Assembly (NCBI RefSeq): GCF_009601685.2
Contig: NZ_CP045701.2
Span: forward strand, 1,550,001-1,614,000
Source of the DNA: Pseudomonas brassicacearum
GTDB taxonomy: Bacteria > Pseudomonadota > Gammaproteobacteria > Pseudomonadales > Pseudomonadaceae
Length of the DNA: 64,000 nucleotides
Direction of reading: 5' to 3'
In this document: positions 9,170-17,310 of the stretch, one piece after another
Position numbering within the stretch: the first letter of the stretch is position 1
Layout: each line of letters opens with the position of its first letter
Translations under genes and position numbers: made by a program
The notes under the pieces: model-generated
Told to the model about the DNA's origin: nothing
Seen by the model: only the letters and a program-made list of their open reading frames with translations
Databases searched by the model: none

Positions 9170-10405
9170 TCAAGGGCGGATGTCACGCCCGTGGCTCAGC
9201 AGCAGTTCGGTGACCTTTTCGCAAAACGAGCGAATTACTTTCGACTCCATGTCGGCGCGCAGGGTAATGCGAATAGCGGCCTTGCCTTGCGGCAACACGG
9301 GGAAAAAAACCGCCGAGGTGAAATACCCCAGTTCGGCCAGTTCGACGGCCAGGCTGTTGGCCAGCGTCGCTTCACCGCAGGGCACCATACGGATTGCCAT
9401 GGGACTGCCGCGCTGTTCGGTGCGCACGAGGCTGTCGAAGAAGCGGATGTTAGCCTGCAAACGCTCCTGCAAGGCGCTGAATTCTCGGCTGCGGTGAAGG
9501 CGGATCGAGGCCATGCCGGCGCCGATGGCCGCAGCGTTCAGGCTCTGGGACCAATTGCTCGGCCCACCGTAACGCTGCACCAGCGCTTTGTGCCGTTCAC
9601 TGCCAAACATGACCAGCCCGCCACTGGCGCCGAATGACTTGGCCAGTGAAGCAACGATAAGGGTGCGCTCGTCCACGGCAGGGATGCGCGAACGGACCAG
9701 GCCTGCGCCGGACTCCCCGACCGTAGACAGTGCGTGGGAGTCATCCAGATAGAGAAACAGGCCATAGCGCTGCTTGAGATACATCAGGCTGTCCAGGTCC
9801 GCCAATCCGCCCATGCTGTAGGCACTGTCGGCTACGTAAGCCACGCTGCGCTGGCGTTTGCACAAGTCTTCAATGAAATCCATGTCGTTGTGCGGGCAGG
9901 TGATGACCTGGGTTTCATCGGCGCAGGCGGCCTTGCTGTGGTTCATCGAGTAATGGGCGTGTTTGTCGAACACCATGACCGGCGAACACTGGTTGGTGAA
10001 CGCGCCGCTGGCCAGCAGCGGCAGGATTCCGGCGCTTGCAGCACTGCACGACAGGGCACTGAGGCAACTGGCGCCAAACAGTTCCGACAATTGGGTTTCG
10101 TACTGGTCCAGGATCGCCAGCTTGCAGCGATTTCTTGAGTTGGCGACCCGCAGGGTGCCGGTTTCCCACAGGGCAGTCATGGCGCCGTCCAGCAACGCGG
10201 GGTGATAGTCCAGGCCCAGGTAGGACGTGGTACAGAAGTGATGAAAGGTGCGGCCGTATTGATCGACCAGCACATTGGGTGTCTTGACCTCGACATTCAG
10301 GCCTGAGATTTTTCCGGCTTCGGTGCCCTGCCAGTTCTGGTCTGCGAGGGAAATCATCTTGCGGTAGTGGGTGAAGTGATGGGGCGCTTGAGCCGTCTGG
10401 TTCAT
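9170..10405 (-). CDS. Alpha-oxoamine synthase family PLP enzyme (CqsA/BioF-like)
   Basis: 411 residues, fold-type I PLP enzyme of the alpha-oxoamine synthase group (BioF, KBL, HemA, SPT, CqsA). Seen: TTSYLGLDYHPALLDGA (family N-terminal motif), LYLDDSHALSTVGESGAGL (Asp221 and His224, cofactor contacts) and the Schiff-base lysine Lys256 in ASLAKSFGASGGLVMFG. Such enzymes join an acyl-CoA to an amino acid with loss of CO2. It is not the biotin BioF: no bio genes are near, and the sole partner is an MFS exporter. A secreted acylated metabolite or signal is the inferred product. AAGGAA lies about twelve bases before the ATG. Confidence 0.8.
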   Translation of the reverse strand: MNQTAQAPHHFTHYRKMISLADQNWQGTEAGKISGLNVEVKTPNVLVDQYGRTFHHFCTTSYLGLDYHPALLDGAMTALWETGTLRVANSRNRCKLAILDQYETQLSELFGASCLSALSCSAASAGILPLLASGAFTNQCSPVMVFDKHAHYSMNHSKAACADETQVITCPHNDMDFIEDLCKRQRSVAYVADSAYSMGGLADLDSLMYLKQRYGLFLYLDDSHALSTVGESGAGLVRSRIPAVDERTLIVASLAKSFGASGGLVMFGSERHKALVQRYGGPSNWSQSLNAAAIGAGMASIRLHRSREFSALQERLQANIRFFDSLVRTEQRGSPMAIRMVPCGEATLANSLAVELAELGYFTSAVFFPVLPQGKAAIRITLRADMESKVIRSFCEKVTELLLSHGRDIRP

Positions 10406-10662
10406 GGTGCGATTACATTCCTTGGTGAGTGGTTCTGTCCGTGGGCTGTTTCGATAGCGGTGTGTTTCCAGACTTTACAGATTGTTGTGCAGGGCTTTGA
10501 ATCGGCCGTTTCCGGTGTGTTTGAGCGTTACGGGAGAGTTCTGTGTAGGACTTTGCCTAGGGCCTTGGACGGGGAATCCATCGGCGATGTCGGAGCTTGG
10601 GAATACCAGGGGTTTGCCCCAAGCCCGCTGGGCTATCACTCTTTTCTGAAGGTTGCTCACTC

Positions 10663-11079
10663 ATGCTCACAGGCCTCAATCACCTGACCCTTGCTGTCAC
10701 CGAGCTGGATCGCAGTGTGGCTTTTTATAACGAGCTATTGCAGCTGCGTCTTGAAGCCAAGTGGAACAGCGGGGCCTATTTATCGCTGCCGGGTTTGTGG
10801 TTGTGCCTGTCTCTCGACCCATTGCGCAGGCCCGAGCCGGCGGCGGACTACACTCATTATGCTTTGAGCATCGATGCCGAGGATTTCCCGGTGCTGGTGG
10901 CGCGGCTGAACGCGGCCCGGGTGTCATCGTGGCGAGACAACCGTAGCGAGGGTGATTCGTTCTACTTTCTCGACCCGGACGGGCACAAGTTCGAAGTCCA
11001 TGTGGGCGACCTGGCGTCGCGGTTGAAGGCCTGTCGGCAGGCACCGTATGTCGGCATGGTGTTTTTTACCGAGCCGTGA
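10663..11079 (+). CDS. fosA: Fosfomycin glutathione transferase FosA
   Basis: 138 residues, a single vicinal-oxygen-chelate domain pair that closely follows P. aeruginosa Fos[60 protein letters not shown]. Metal ligands His7, His65 and Glu111 are present, as is the K+-loop Ser-Glu-Gly (95-97). The enzyme is Mn2+/K+-dependent and opens the fosfomycin epoxide with glutathione. The start was chosen at the Met that matches the FosA N-terminus. It is a chromosomal copy with no mobile sequence beside it, so intrinsic rather than acquired. Confidence 0.88.
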   Translation: MLTGLNHLTLAVTELDRSVAFYNELLQLRLEAKWNSGAYLSLPGLWLCLSLDPLRRPEPAADYTHYALSIDAEDFPVLVARLNAARVSSWRDNRSEGDSFYFLDPDGHKFEVHVGDLASRLKACRQAPYVGMVFFTEP

Positions 11080-11240
11080 TGGGGCAGCGTCGGATCGAGT
11101 TGCTGCGCCTACTGGGCGTTTCATTCCCTACAGTTGATCGCCTACGCTATCCTCATCGGTACTGGGGGCGTCAGTCTCGCTCGTTGTATCGGCGTCACGA
11201 ACTGACGATTACCCGCTTCGTTTACCGCTGCATTATCCGG

Positions 11241-12608
11241 ATGACCTCCAGCCCCATGGACACTCGAAGTTCCGCGCCGCTGGCCAGCTACATCGACCTT
11301 CTGCTGGACGCGGTGTGTGCCGTCGACGGCCAAGGGCGTTTCGTGTTTGTCAGCGCTGCCTGTGAAGAAATTTTTGGCTACACCCCGCAGGAACTGATCG
11401 GCCAGCCGATGATCGATCTGGTGCACCCTGCCGACCGCCAGCGGACCCTTGAGGCGGCGCGGGAGATCATGGATGGCGAGCCCAAGCTCAATTTCGAGAA
11501 CCGTTACCTGCGCAAGGACGGTCGAGTGGTGCACATCCTGTGGTCGGCGCGCTGGTCGCCGGCGGACCAACTGCGCATCGCCGTGGCTCGGGACATCACC
11601 GAACGCAAGCAGGCGGAGTCCCGGCAGGCGGCGTTGTATGCGATTTCCGAGGCGGCCCATGCCGCGGCGGACCTGATGGCCCTGTTCAAGCGCATCCACC
11701 TGATTATTGGCGAGTGGTTGCCGGCGCTGAATTTTTCGGTGGCGCTGTATGACGAACAATGTTCGCAGCTTAACTTCCCCTATCACGTCGATGACCGGGA
11801 AAGGCAGCCCGAATTGCCGGGCACGGTCACCGGGCGTTTGTGCGCCGAGGTGATTCGCAGTGGCCAGCCTATCCTGCTGACGCCCGGTGGCAGTCACTTG
11901 CCGCCGGGGTTCGACGACCTTGTGGCACAGCCAGACGCGCCTTGTTGGCTGGGCGTGCCGCTGAACTCGCAGAGTGGCACGATTGGCGCGCTGATCGTCA
12001 AGAGTGCGCCGAACAACGTGCGTTACACCGAGCAGGACAAGGAGCTGCTGCAATACGTCTGCGTCCAGATCACCGTCGCCATCGAGCGCAAGCAGTTGCA
12101 TGCCCGGTTGCAGCATATGGCTCAGTACGATCAACTGACCCAGGTGCCCAACCGCGAATTACTTCGTGAACGGTTCAAGTGCGCACTGACCACCGCCCGT
12201 GCTGCGTCCGGGCGCATGGCCTTGCTGTACATCGACCTGGACCGTTTCAAGCAGGTCAACGACACCTATGGCCACGGGGTTGGCGACATGTTGCTACAAG
12301 CGGTGGCCAAGCGTCTCAAGGGCTGTATCCGCGACACTGACACCGTGGCACGTATTGGCGGGGACGAGTTCGTGGTCCTGCTGCACAGCATCCATGCCTT
12401 GGAGGATGCCCAAAGCGTACAGGAGAAAATCCGCCATGCACTGGCCCAGCCGCTGCGTCTGGACGGGCACTGCCTGAGCATCGAGCCGAGCATCGGTGTG
12501 GCCTGTTTCCCCGATCATGGCACTGAAGATGTTGCCCTGTTCCGCCACGCCGACGAGGCGATGTATGCCGCCAAACGCCGGAATCACAGGGTGTTGGATA
12601 TCGGATAG
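11241..12608 (+). CDS. PAS-GAF-GGDEF diguanylate cyclase
   Basis: About 455 residues: a PAS domain (roughly 15-125, AVDGQGRFVFVSAACEEIFGYTPQELIGQ to ITERKQAE), a GAF domain (about 140-275) and a GGDEF domain (about 290-450). The catalytic site reads RIGGDEFVVLL, intact, with LYIDLDRFKQVNDTYGH carrying the metal Asp. An RxxD inhibitory site (RDTD) lies five residues before GGDEF, so product inhibition by c-di-GMP is expected. There is no membrane segment: a cytosolic sensor. The start is uncertain (ATG 11241 or 11256; longer in-frame starts reach back to fosA's stop). It makes c-di-GMP in response to an unknown input. Confidence 0.88.
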   Translation: MTSSPMDTRSSAPLASYIDLLLDAVCAVDGQGRFVFVSAACEEIFGYTPQELIGQPMIDLVHPADRQRTLEAAREIMDGEPKLNFENRYLRKDGRVVHILWSARWSPADQLRIAVARDITERKQAESRQAALYAISEAAHAAADLMALFKRIHLIIGEWLPALNFSVALYDEQCSQLNFPYHVDDRERQPELPGTVTGRLCAEVIRSGQPILLTPGGSHLPPGFDDLVAQPDAPCWLGVPLNSQSGTIGALIVKSAPNNVRYTEQDKELLQYVCVQITVAIERKQLHARLQHMAQYDQLTQVPNRELLRERFKCALTTARAASGRMALLYIDLDRFKQVNDTYGHGVGDMLLQAVAKRLKGCIRDTDTVARIGGDEFVVLLHSIHALEDAQSVQEKIRHALAQPLRLDGHCLSIEPSIGVACFPDHGTEDVALFRHADEAMYAAKRRNHRVLDIG

Positions 12609-12893
12609 CGCGCCACCGTTCGTCGTGGTGCTGGACGTTTTTTCAACCTTTCGGGCTTTGCTCGTTTCAAATGTCAGGTGAGGCCCGCTCGCCGGAAACA
12701 TCACTCACGATCGAACGAAGGTGTCTGCAGCGGGTCGCAGAAGTGGGAGAACCACCCTCGCGGCTGTCGACAGATGCCCGGCGAAAGCCGGAACTGGCCG
12801 CAACGGGGTCAGGCGTTTCGCCTGATCATTTGGGGTGGTTCTGATTCAGAGGCGGAGAACCCGCCAGAATTTTCATCAGAGGAGGGCGCGACC
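12609..12893. other. Intergenic stretch, no gene seen
   Basis: These 285 bases separate the cyclase gene from the DUF4142 gene. I see no convincing coding frame; the open frame across the right part lacks a ribosome site and family resemblance. The promoter of the DUF4142 gene presumably lies here. Confidence 0.5.
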
Positions 12894-13397
12894 ATGAGCC
12901 GTATGGCCAGCTTTTTTCGCATCACCAGTGTCGTCGTGCTGATGGGCCTGGGTGCCAACAGTGCCTGGGCCCAATCGCCTGCCGAATTCATCAACGATGC
13001 TTCAGCCAAAGGCATGGCCGACATCGAGACAAGTCGCATGGCCCACGGGAAAGCCGAATCCAGGGAGGTCAAGGACTACACCATCATGGTGATCAACGAC
13101 CGCACCACGGCCAATCAACACCTGGCGAAGATCGCCAAGAAGCTTGACTTGCCCGTCGCTCCCCGGGAAGAAGTGGCTGACAAGGCCAAGGCCCTGATGC
13201 CGCAAGTCAAGGAAGGCGAGTCGTTCGAGGCTGCGTATGCCGCCAGCCAGGTCAAGGCCACCGAGGAGGCCATTGCGCAGATCCAGCAGGAGGCCCAGAC
13301 CACCGAAGTGCCGGAGATCAAGGCCTTCGCCGATGAAACCCTGCCTAAACTGCAGACCCACCTCGAGATGGCCAGGGCGCTGCAGGCCAGCCGTTGA
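12894..13397 (+). CDS. Exported DUF4142 family protein
   Basis: 167 residues with a signal peptide (cleavage near SAWAQSPAEF) and one DUF4142 domain: FINDASAKGMADIETSRMAHGKAESREVKDYTIMVINDRTTANQHLAKIAKKLDL. The domain is a ferritin-like helical bundle of unknown role, frequent in stress-induced periplasmic proteins. GAGGAGGG lies about eight bases before the chosen ATG, which decides the start. It stands alone. Confidence 0.85.
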   Translation: MSRMASFFRITSVVVLMGLGANSAWAQSPAEFINDASAKGMADIETSRMAHGKAESREVKDYTIMVINDRTTANQHLAKIAKKLDLPVAPREEVADKAKALMPQVKEGESFEAAYAASQVKATEEAIAQIQQEAQTTEVPEIKAFADETLPKLQTHLEMARALQASR

Positions 13398-13486
13398 TCT
13401 GCTGCGTTTTTGTATTCAGGGCCGGGACGTTCGCGTCCCGGCTGATTTTTGCCCGCCAGAAGGAGAGCGCTTCCAGCGCGTCTGCG

Positions 13487-13891
13487 TCAGCACTGGTTCA
13501 GGTCTACCTTGTTCTTTTCTTCCAGCCCTTCAAGACTCTTGGCTTCGCCCTGGCCCATGGCCTGGTAATGCTTTCTCAGCGCTTCCAGTTGCTTGAGGTC
13601 CAGCGACTCAAGGCCGAGCATCGCATTCTGTGCCTCCTTGGTCGCGCGCAATAACTCATCGACCTTGAGGTGCAAGATGTCGGTATCGCGGTTCTGCGTG
13701 TTTTGAATCAGGAACACCATCAGGAAGGTAATGATCGTCGTTGATGTATTGATGATCAGTTGCCATGTGTCATTGAAGTCGAAAAGAGGTCCGCTGAGGG
13801 CCCAGAGCGCCAACAAGACGATGGCGCCCAGGAATGTCTTGGGGCTCCCCGCCCAGAGGGCCAGTTTTTGAGCGATTTTTGCGAACGTCAT
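13487..13891 (-). CDS. Low-affinity iron permease family (PF04120) small membrane protein
   Basis: 134 residues. Two membrane helices (PKTFLGAIVLLALWALSGPLF and WQLIINTSTTIITFLMVFLIQNTQNRD) followed by a charged amphipathic tail (ILHLKVDELLRATKEAQNAMLGLESLDLKQLEALRKHY). This matches bacterial members of PF04120, named after yeast Fet4. Transport of iron by the short bacterial proteins is unproved. The gene is convergent with the DUF4142 gene and has no operon partner. Confidence 0.8.
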   Translation of the reverse strand: MTFAKIAQKLALWAGSPKTFLGAIVLLALWALSGPLFDFNDTWQLIINTSTTIITFLMVFLIQNTQNRDTDILHLKVDELLRATKEAQNAMLGLESLDLKQLEALRKHYQAMGQGEAKSLEGLEEKNKVDLNQC

Positions 13892-14067
13892 TGCTGTGTT
13901 TCCTTATGGGATGCACCTGTCTGGTGTGACAGCAACGAGATGGTGAAAATTCTACTTACATTTCAGTTGCAAGCATCCGTCGACGTTCATCGTCCGGCGC
14001 GATGACAGTCGCAACCATTGCCACGCTCGCAGGTCTCTGCTTAAAGCCCTCAGCATCGGAATACATC

Positions 14068-14214
14068 ATGAATTTCGCCCGCACTTTTTACCTCGCCTGC
14101 GCTTTGTTCGCCCTGCAAGGCTGTTTCGACAACTCGGATAACGAGACCAAGGACAACACCGACGGCACCAAGTCTTCGGTGCAGATGCAAGAGTCTGGAA
14201 CTGAAAACAAATAG
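14068..14214 (+). CDS. Small lipoprotein, hypothetical
   Basis: 48 residues: positively charged start MNFAR, hydrophobic core and the lipobox LFALQGC (Cys around residue 19), then a short acidic tail rich in Asp, Asn and Thr. The mature protein would be only about 30 residues on a lipid anchor. The start was taken at the Met that gives a proper signal peptide; an in-frame ATG at 14002 would add 22 residues. No family is recognised. Confidence 0.55.
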   Translation: MNFARTFYLACALFALQGCFDNSDNETKDNTDGTKSSVQMQESGTENK

Positions 14215-14229
14215 TCGTCTAGCTCAACC

Positions 14230-14316
14230 CTGTGGGAGCGAGCTTGCTCGCGATGGCGTCGGCTCAGCGATATCATGGGTGCCTGACACACCGCTATCGC
14301 GAGCAAGCTCGCACAG
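14230..14316. repeat. REP doublet (inverted pair)
   Basis: Left unit TGTGGGAGCGAGCTTGCTCG, right unit CGCGAGCAAGCTCGCACAG; about 45 bases between. It separates the small lipoprotein gene from hicB. Confidence 0.8.
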
Positions 14317-14330
14317 TTGGTGGTGGCGTC

Positions 14331-14741
14331 TCAGCGCCCTTGTTGCAACACCTTCAGCGCCGCCGAAGCCAGGAAGCCGGAACGGCTCTTCTCTTCAGGA
14401 TGGTGCAACACATATTCATCAATACGATTGAGCAGGTAGCCGGGCAACGTGATGTTGAGTTTCTGCGCCTTGCCCAGGTACTTGGTCACATCGATGTCCA
14501 CCAGTGCCCAGGTGCAGCCAGCATATTTCGGATTGGCTGCGTGCAGCGTCACAGTATTGGCCGGCGGAATCGGCGAGCCGTCTTCAGCCAGAATCTCGAA
14601 GTGACCCTCGATGGCCTCACGCGCCATCGCCATGGCCTCGTCCAGGTCGTCGCCTGCGGAAAAACAACCGGGGATATCCGGCACTTCAACACCCCAGGCG
14701 TGCTTGTCATCGCCCATGGAAATCGCAATCGGGTAAAGCAT
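14331..14741 (-). CDS. hicB: HicB family antitoxin
   Basis: 136 residues: an N-terminal HicB domain with degenerate RNase H fold (MLYPIAISMGDDKHAWGVEVPDIPGCFSAGDDLDEAMAMAREAIEGHFEILAEDG) and a C-terminal ribbon-helix-helix DNA-binding part (KLNITLPGYLLNRIDEYVLHHPEEKSRSGFLASAAL). It neutralises HicA and probably represses its own operon. GGAGG is nine bases before the chosen ATG at 14741; the ATG at 14747 is too close to it. The gene overlaps hicA by 35 bases, with the toxin first in the operon. Confidence 0.9.
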   Translation of the reverse strand: MLYPIAISMGDDKHAWGVEVPDIPGCFSAGDDLDEAMAMAREAIEGHFEILAEDGSPIPPANTVTLHAANPKYAGCTWALVDIDVTKYLGKAQKLNITLPGYLLNRIDEYVLHHPEEKSRSGFLASAALKVLQQGR

Positions 14742-14958
14742 ATTCATCGTCCTCCGGGAACGTCGCGCAACGGGCCGGCTGAAGCAGCGCCTGTTGCAAA
14801 ATACTGATGGCCGTTTTCTTGAGCAGGTCCTTCTTCGGATGAGGAACCGTGACCAACCCCGGTTTGGTCGGGTGCTTGAAATGATGGTGGCTGCCCCGAA
14901 CCCGCACCAGATACCAACCGTCTGCAATGATCTGGCTTATCAAAAATCGGCTATTCAC
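14707..14958 (-). CDS. hicA: HicA family mRNA interferase toxin
   Basis: 83 residues. The dsRBD-like HicA core is complete: ISQIIADGWYLVRVRGSHHHFKHPTKPGLVTVPHPKKDLLKKTAISILQQA, with the catalytic His in GSHHHF. HicA cleaves mRNA. Translation starts at GTG with GGAGGTGTT directly upstream. After the core, about 25 further residues run across the start of hicB, making this longer than most HicA proteins (about 60-70). The promoter should lie right of 14960. Confidence 0.88.
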   Translation of the reverse strand: MNSRFLISQIIADGWYLVRVRGSHHHFKHPTKPGLVTVPHPKKDLLKKTAISILQQALLQPARCATFPEDDEYALPDCDFHGR

Positions 14959-15149
14959 AACACCTCCGTGTGGTGTGCTTGGTGGGTACTATACCTACTG
15001 AGAATGAATGATCAACACTATAACCACCAAGTTCGACATCGGTGGACTCGCGTGGTCACTGCAACGAAGTCTAGAAGCGGCGTGGTACAAGGGCGGCAGA
15101 GGGGCGGGGTGGGTTTATTTCGGGATGTGAAGCCGGACGAAAATACTTG

Positions 15150-15176
15150 TGTGGTGAGGGAGCTTGCTCCCGCTGG
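15150..15176. repeat. Single REP palindrome of the GTGGTGAGGG type
   Basis: GTGGTGAGGGAGCTTGCTCC followed by CGCTGGG is one unit of the second REP type seen in this window (compare 17531-17619). It lies in the gap between hicA and the LysE gene, in which I see no gene. Confidence 0.6.
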
Positions 15177-15237
15177 GTTGAAGCAGCCCTGGATTTACAG
15201 CTCAAATACCAGGGGCCACTTCGCGAAACTTCGGTCG

Positions 15238-15867
15238 CTATGACTGCTGCACAAACGTCAGCCGCACCGCAAACCCAATCAAAAGACTCCCAAACAACCA
15301 CTGCTGCACGCGCTGGGCCGAAGGGGAACGCTGAAGCCAGCGACCCAGTGCAACACCCACCAACGCATAGGCGCTATCGAACAGCAGGCCGACGCCGACC
15401 AGTACCACGCCCAGGGTCGCAAACTGCCCCAGCACCGGCCCGCCTTGTGGATCGATGAACTGCGGCAACAGCACCGAGCAAAACAGCAACGCTTTGGGAT
15501 TGAGTAGATTGGTCAGCAGCCCACGTCGAATCGCCTGGTGCCAACGGCGCTTTCCGGCCTCGACAGTGGCGTGTTCAAAGCTCGGCAACAACGTGGTCCG
15601 CAGGCATTGAAATCCGATCCATAACAAATAGGCTGCCCCGGCCAGGCGCACCACATCAAAGGTCCATGGCGCGGTCTTGAACAAGGCCGAAAGCCCCAAC
15701 GCCGCCAATGCAACATGACACCCCCGAGCAATCCCCAGGCCCACCGCCGTTGCCAGCGCCGCGCTCTTGCCCTGACGGGCACCGGTTTGCAGCAGCAGAA
15801 TCATGTCCGGCCCGGGCAACAGATACGCCACCGTCAACGCCATCAAAAACAACCCGAGCTCTGCCAT
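15238..15867 (-). CDS. LysE/RhtB family amino-acid exporter
   Basis: 209 residues, about six membrane helices. LysE signature: LMALTVAYLLPGPDMILLLQTGARQGKSAALATAVGLGIARGCHV at the N-terminus and GLLTNLLNPKALLFCSVLLPQFIDP in the middle. It should export an amino acid or derivative across the inner membrane. AAGGGG precedes the chosen ATG; an upstream in-frame ATG would add six residues. It is divergent from an Lrp/AsnC gene, a usual arrangement in which the regulator controls the exporter. Confidence 0.88.
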   Translation of the reverse strand: MAELGLFLMALTVAYLLPGPDMILLLQTGARQGKSAALATAVGLGIARGCHVALAALGLSALFKTAPWTFDVVRLAGAAYLLWIGFQCLRTTLLPSFEHATVEAGKRRWHQAIRRGLLTNLLNPKALLFCSVLLPQFIDPQGGPVLGQFATLGVVLVGVGLLFDSAYALVGVALGRWLQRSPSAQRVQQWLFGSLLIGFAVRLTFVQQS

Positions 15868-15961
15868 GCCACACCCCTTCATCAACGATTCGCAAGTGCC
15901 CAGTCTATGGCGGAGGGGCGGGGCAGGTGGTTGCGAAGTCAGCTTCTAAAGCTTCGGGAAT

Positions 15962-15976
15962 TGGCATAATCTGCCA
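15962..15976. promoter_or_regulatory. Candidate operator for the Lrp/AsnC regulator
   Basis: A perfect inverted repeat TGGCA-TAATC-TGCCA lies between the divergent exporter and regulator genes, 95 bases before the exporter start and 36 before the regulator start. The site fits Lrp-type operators in symmetry; binding is inferred from position only. Confidence 0.45.
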
Positions 15977-16011
15977 CGTATCTGCATCATCCAATCGGAA
16001 AATGCCAACTT

Positions 16012-16491
16012 ATGAAACTGGACGCCTTCGACCGCAAAATCCTCGTCGCGCTGCAACGCGACGGCCGCCTGAGCAACGTGCAACTGGCCGAAGAAATCGG
16101 CCTGTCCCCGTCGCCCTGCTTGCGCCGCGTGCGAATGCTCGAAGAGGCGGGGGTGATTCGTGGTTACCAAGCCGTCCTGGACCGCGACGAAGTGGGCCTC
16201 GGGCTGACGATCTTCGTCGGCGTCAAGGTCGAACGGCACAACGACGAGCGAGCCGAAGCATTTCGCCAGGCAGTGACGGCATTGCCCGAAGTGATCTCGG
16301 CGTTCCTGGTATCGGGCGAGTCGGATTTTCTACTGCAAGTCGTGGTGCCGGACCTGCGGGCTTATGATCGTTTTGTCACGGGGCATTTGTTGAAATTGCC
16401 CGGCATCAGCGATATCCGGAGTAACTTTGCGATTAATACGGTGAAGACGCCGGGGGCGTTGCCGTTGGGGCATTTGCCTGGGGCTGAATAG
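16012..16491 (+). CDS. Lrp/AsnC family transcriptional regulator
   Basis: 159 residues: N-terminal helix-turn-helix (LDAFDRKILVALQRDGRLSNVQLAEEIGLSPSPCLRRVRMLEEAGVIRGYQAVLD) and C-terminal RAM/AsnC effector domain (GVKVERHNDERAEAFRQAVTALPEVISAFLVSGESDFLLQVVVPDLRAYDRFV). It likely senses an amino acid and controls the divergent LysE exporter. The length is standard for the family. Confidence 0.9.
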   Translation: MKLDAFDRKILVALQRDGRLSNVQLAEEIGLSPSPCLRRVRMLEEAGVIRGYQAVLDRDEVGLGLTIFVGVKVERHNDERAEAFRQAVTALPEVISAFLVSGESDFLLQVVVPDLRAYDRFVTGHLLKLPGISDIRSNFAINTVKTPGALPLGHLPGAE

Positions 16492-16507
16492 TTTTTACGA
16501 TGGGGAT

Positions 16508-16675
16508 TTATCCACGTCCTAATAACATTCGCTGTTTGAATGCGTCGGGATTGAATGGGCGAGGGGGGCCGCTGGACTCACCGTCTTCAAGGGCCGAGCG
16601 GATATCCTTCAGTTCGGCATTACGTTCCTGAGCGCGCTGATTGGCAACGGTTATAGTTTTTCGAACGCTTCCCAT
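16508..16675 (-). pseudogene. ParD-like antitoxin remnant with internal deletion, orphan
   Basis: A 55-codon frame reads MGSVRKTITVANQRAQERNA, continuing ELKDIRSALEDGESSG and RPFNPDAFKQRML. The first ten residues match the beta-strand start of ParD ribbon-helix-helix antitoxins and the rest matches the ParD C-terminal, toxin-binding tail (QERNAEL..IR.AL..GE.SG.PRPF...AFK.RM). About 30 residues that normally hold the two DNA-binding helices are missing, yet the frame is kept. No parE follows; the AsnC gene ends 17 bases away. AGAGG precedes the ATG, so a short product may still be made. I read it as a decaying antitoxin gene. Confidence 0.5.
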
Positions 16676-16790
16676 GCTTGAGCCTCTAGGGACGTCGGTA
16701 TTGCTAAGCCCCGCTGCGAAAGAAGCAGGGCTTAGCGCTGTCTGTCGGATGGGGTTCCCTATGTCCCCATGCTCAGGACTTACTGTCGAT

Positions 16791-17090
16791 CTACTGCGCC
16801 TCGGATTTTTTCTTGGACTCAGCTGCTGGTCTTGGCGTAATGACTTTCACAACGTCATCAATCACCGCCTTGCTCATCTCCAACAAAAAGTGCGCAGCCC
16901 AGGCGTATCGGTCGGTGCTCTTTTCAAACGCCGCGTCTTCGGCAAGCCGGTGAGCGAGATGCAAAAGGTCCGATGCCCGCTCCAATGCTTCTTGGATGGG
17001 GACGCCGCCGTTGACACGGAACAGCGCTCGATCAGCGGAATAGTTGAAGGGGGTGTAGCCGATGGTTTTTAGCTCAGTGTTTTCGTTCAT
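16791..17090 (-). CDS. DUF3077/DUF6124-type small protein
   Basis: 99 residues, cytosolic. Segments LFRVNGGVPIQEALERASDLLHLAHRLAEDAA and YAWAAHFLLEMSKAVIDDVVKVI match a Pseudomonas-restricted family of small helical proteins of unknown function (DUF3077/DUF6124). Start ATG 17090 has GGAGG seven bases upstream and overlaps, as ATGA, the stop of a 30-codon ORF that follows a structured RNA. Translation is therefore probably coupled to that ORF. A second, diverged relative is at 61761-62027. Confidence 0.75.
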   Translation of the reverse strand: MNENTELKTIGYTPFNYSADRALFRVNGGVPIQEALERASDLLHLAHRLAEDAAFEKSTDRYAWAAHFLLEMSKAVIDDVVKVITPRPAAESKKKSEAQ

Positions 17091-17179
17091 GGCCTGCCTC
17101 CGAAGGACGGAAGGTCGTTGGCCCCAAGCTGAGGCTTGGTTCGGTCAGCGTGGAAATAAGATGGAATTACGTTTCGCAT
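17087..17179 (-). CDS. 30-residue ORF translationally coupled to the DUF3077-type gene
   Basis: The frame MRNVIPSYFHADRTKPQLGA, ending NDLPSFGGRP, begins at an ATG with a strong AAGGAG seven bases upstream and ends in TGA overlapping the next ATG (ATGA). Its Shine-Dalgarno lies in a possible small hairpin (GTTTC..GAAAC). Position and overlap suggest a leader ORF that controls the downstream gene, like icd ahead of ant in phage P1. No function for the peptide is known to me. Confidence 0.5.
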   Translation of the reverse strand: MRNVIPSYFHADRTKPQLGANDLPSFGGRP

Positions 17180-17227
17180 AGTTTCACTCCTTGACTTGAG
17201 AAACCGCCGCCATCCTTTCCTAGATTC

Positions 17228-17310
17228 GGGTGGCGGCCGTACGTGGGCTAGGAACCGGGAATCAAGGCACCCGGCACACCCGAGGGTGTCCCACGCACAG
17301 CCGCCATAAA
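17228..17310 (-). ncRNA. Structured RNA resembling the C4 antisense RNA family
   Basis: Read on the minus strand, GGCGGC..GCGTGGG pairs with CCCACGT..GCCGCC, enclosing an ACACCC-TCGG-GTGT hairpin, a compact multi-stem fold that resembles C4 antisense RNA as I recall the family. A CCTAGGAACC element about 65 bases upstream can pair with GGTTCCTAG in the element, offering an alternative fold. Loop sequence CCTTGA (17262-17267) is complementary to TCAAGG (17189-17194), which overlaps the Shine-Dalgarno of the downstream 30-codon ORF, as expected for C4-type repression. The family name is from memory; only the fold and complementarity are seen. Confidence 0.5.
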
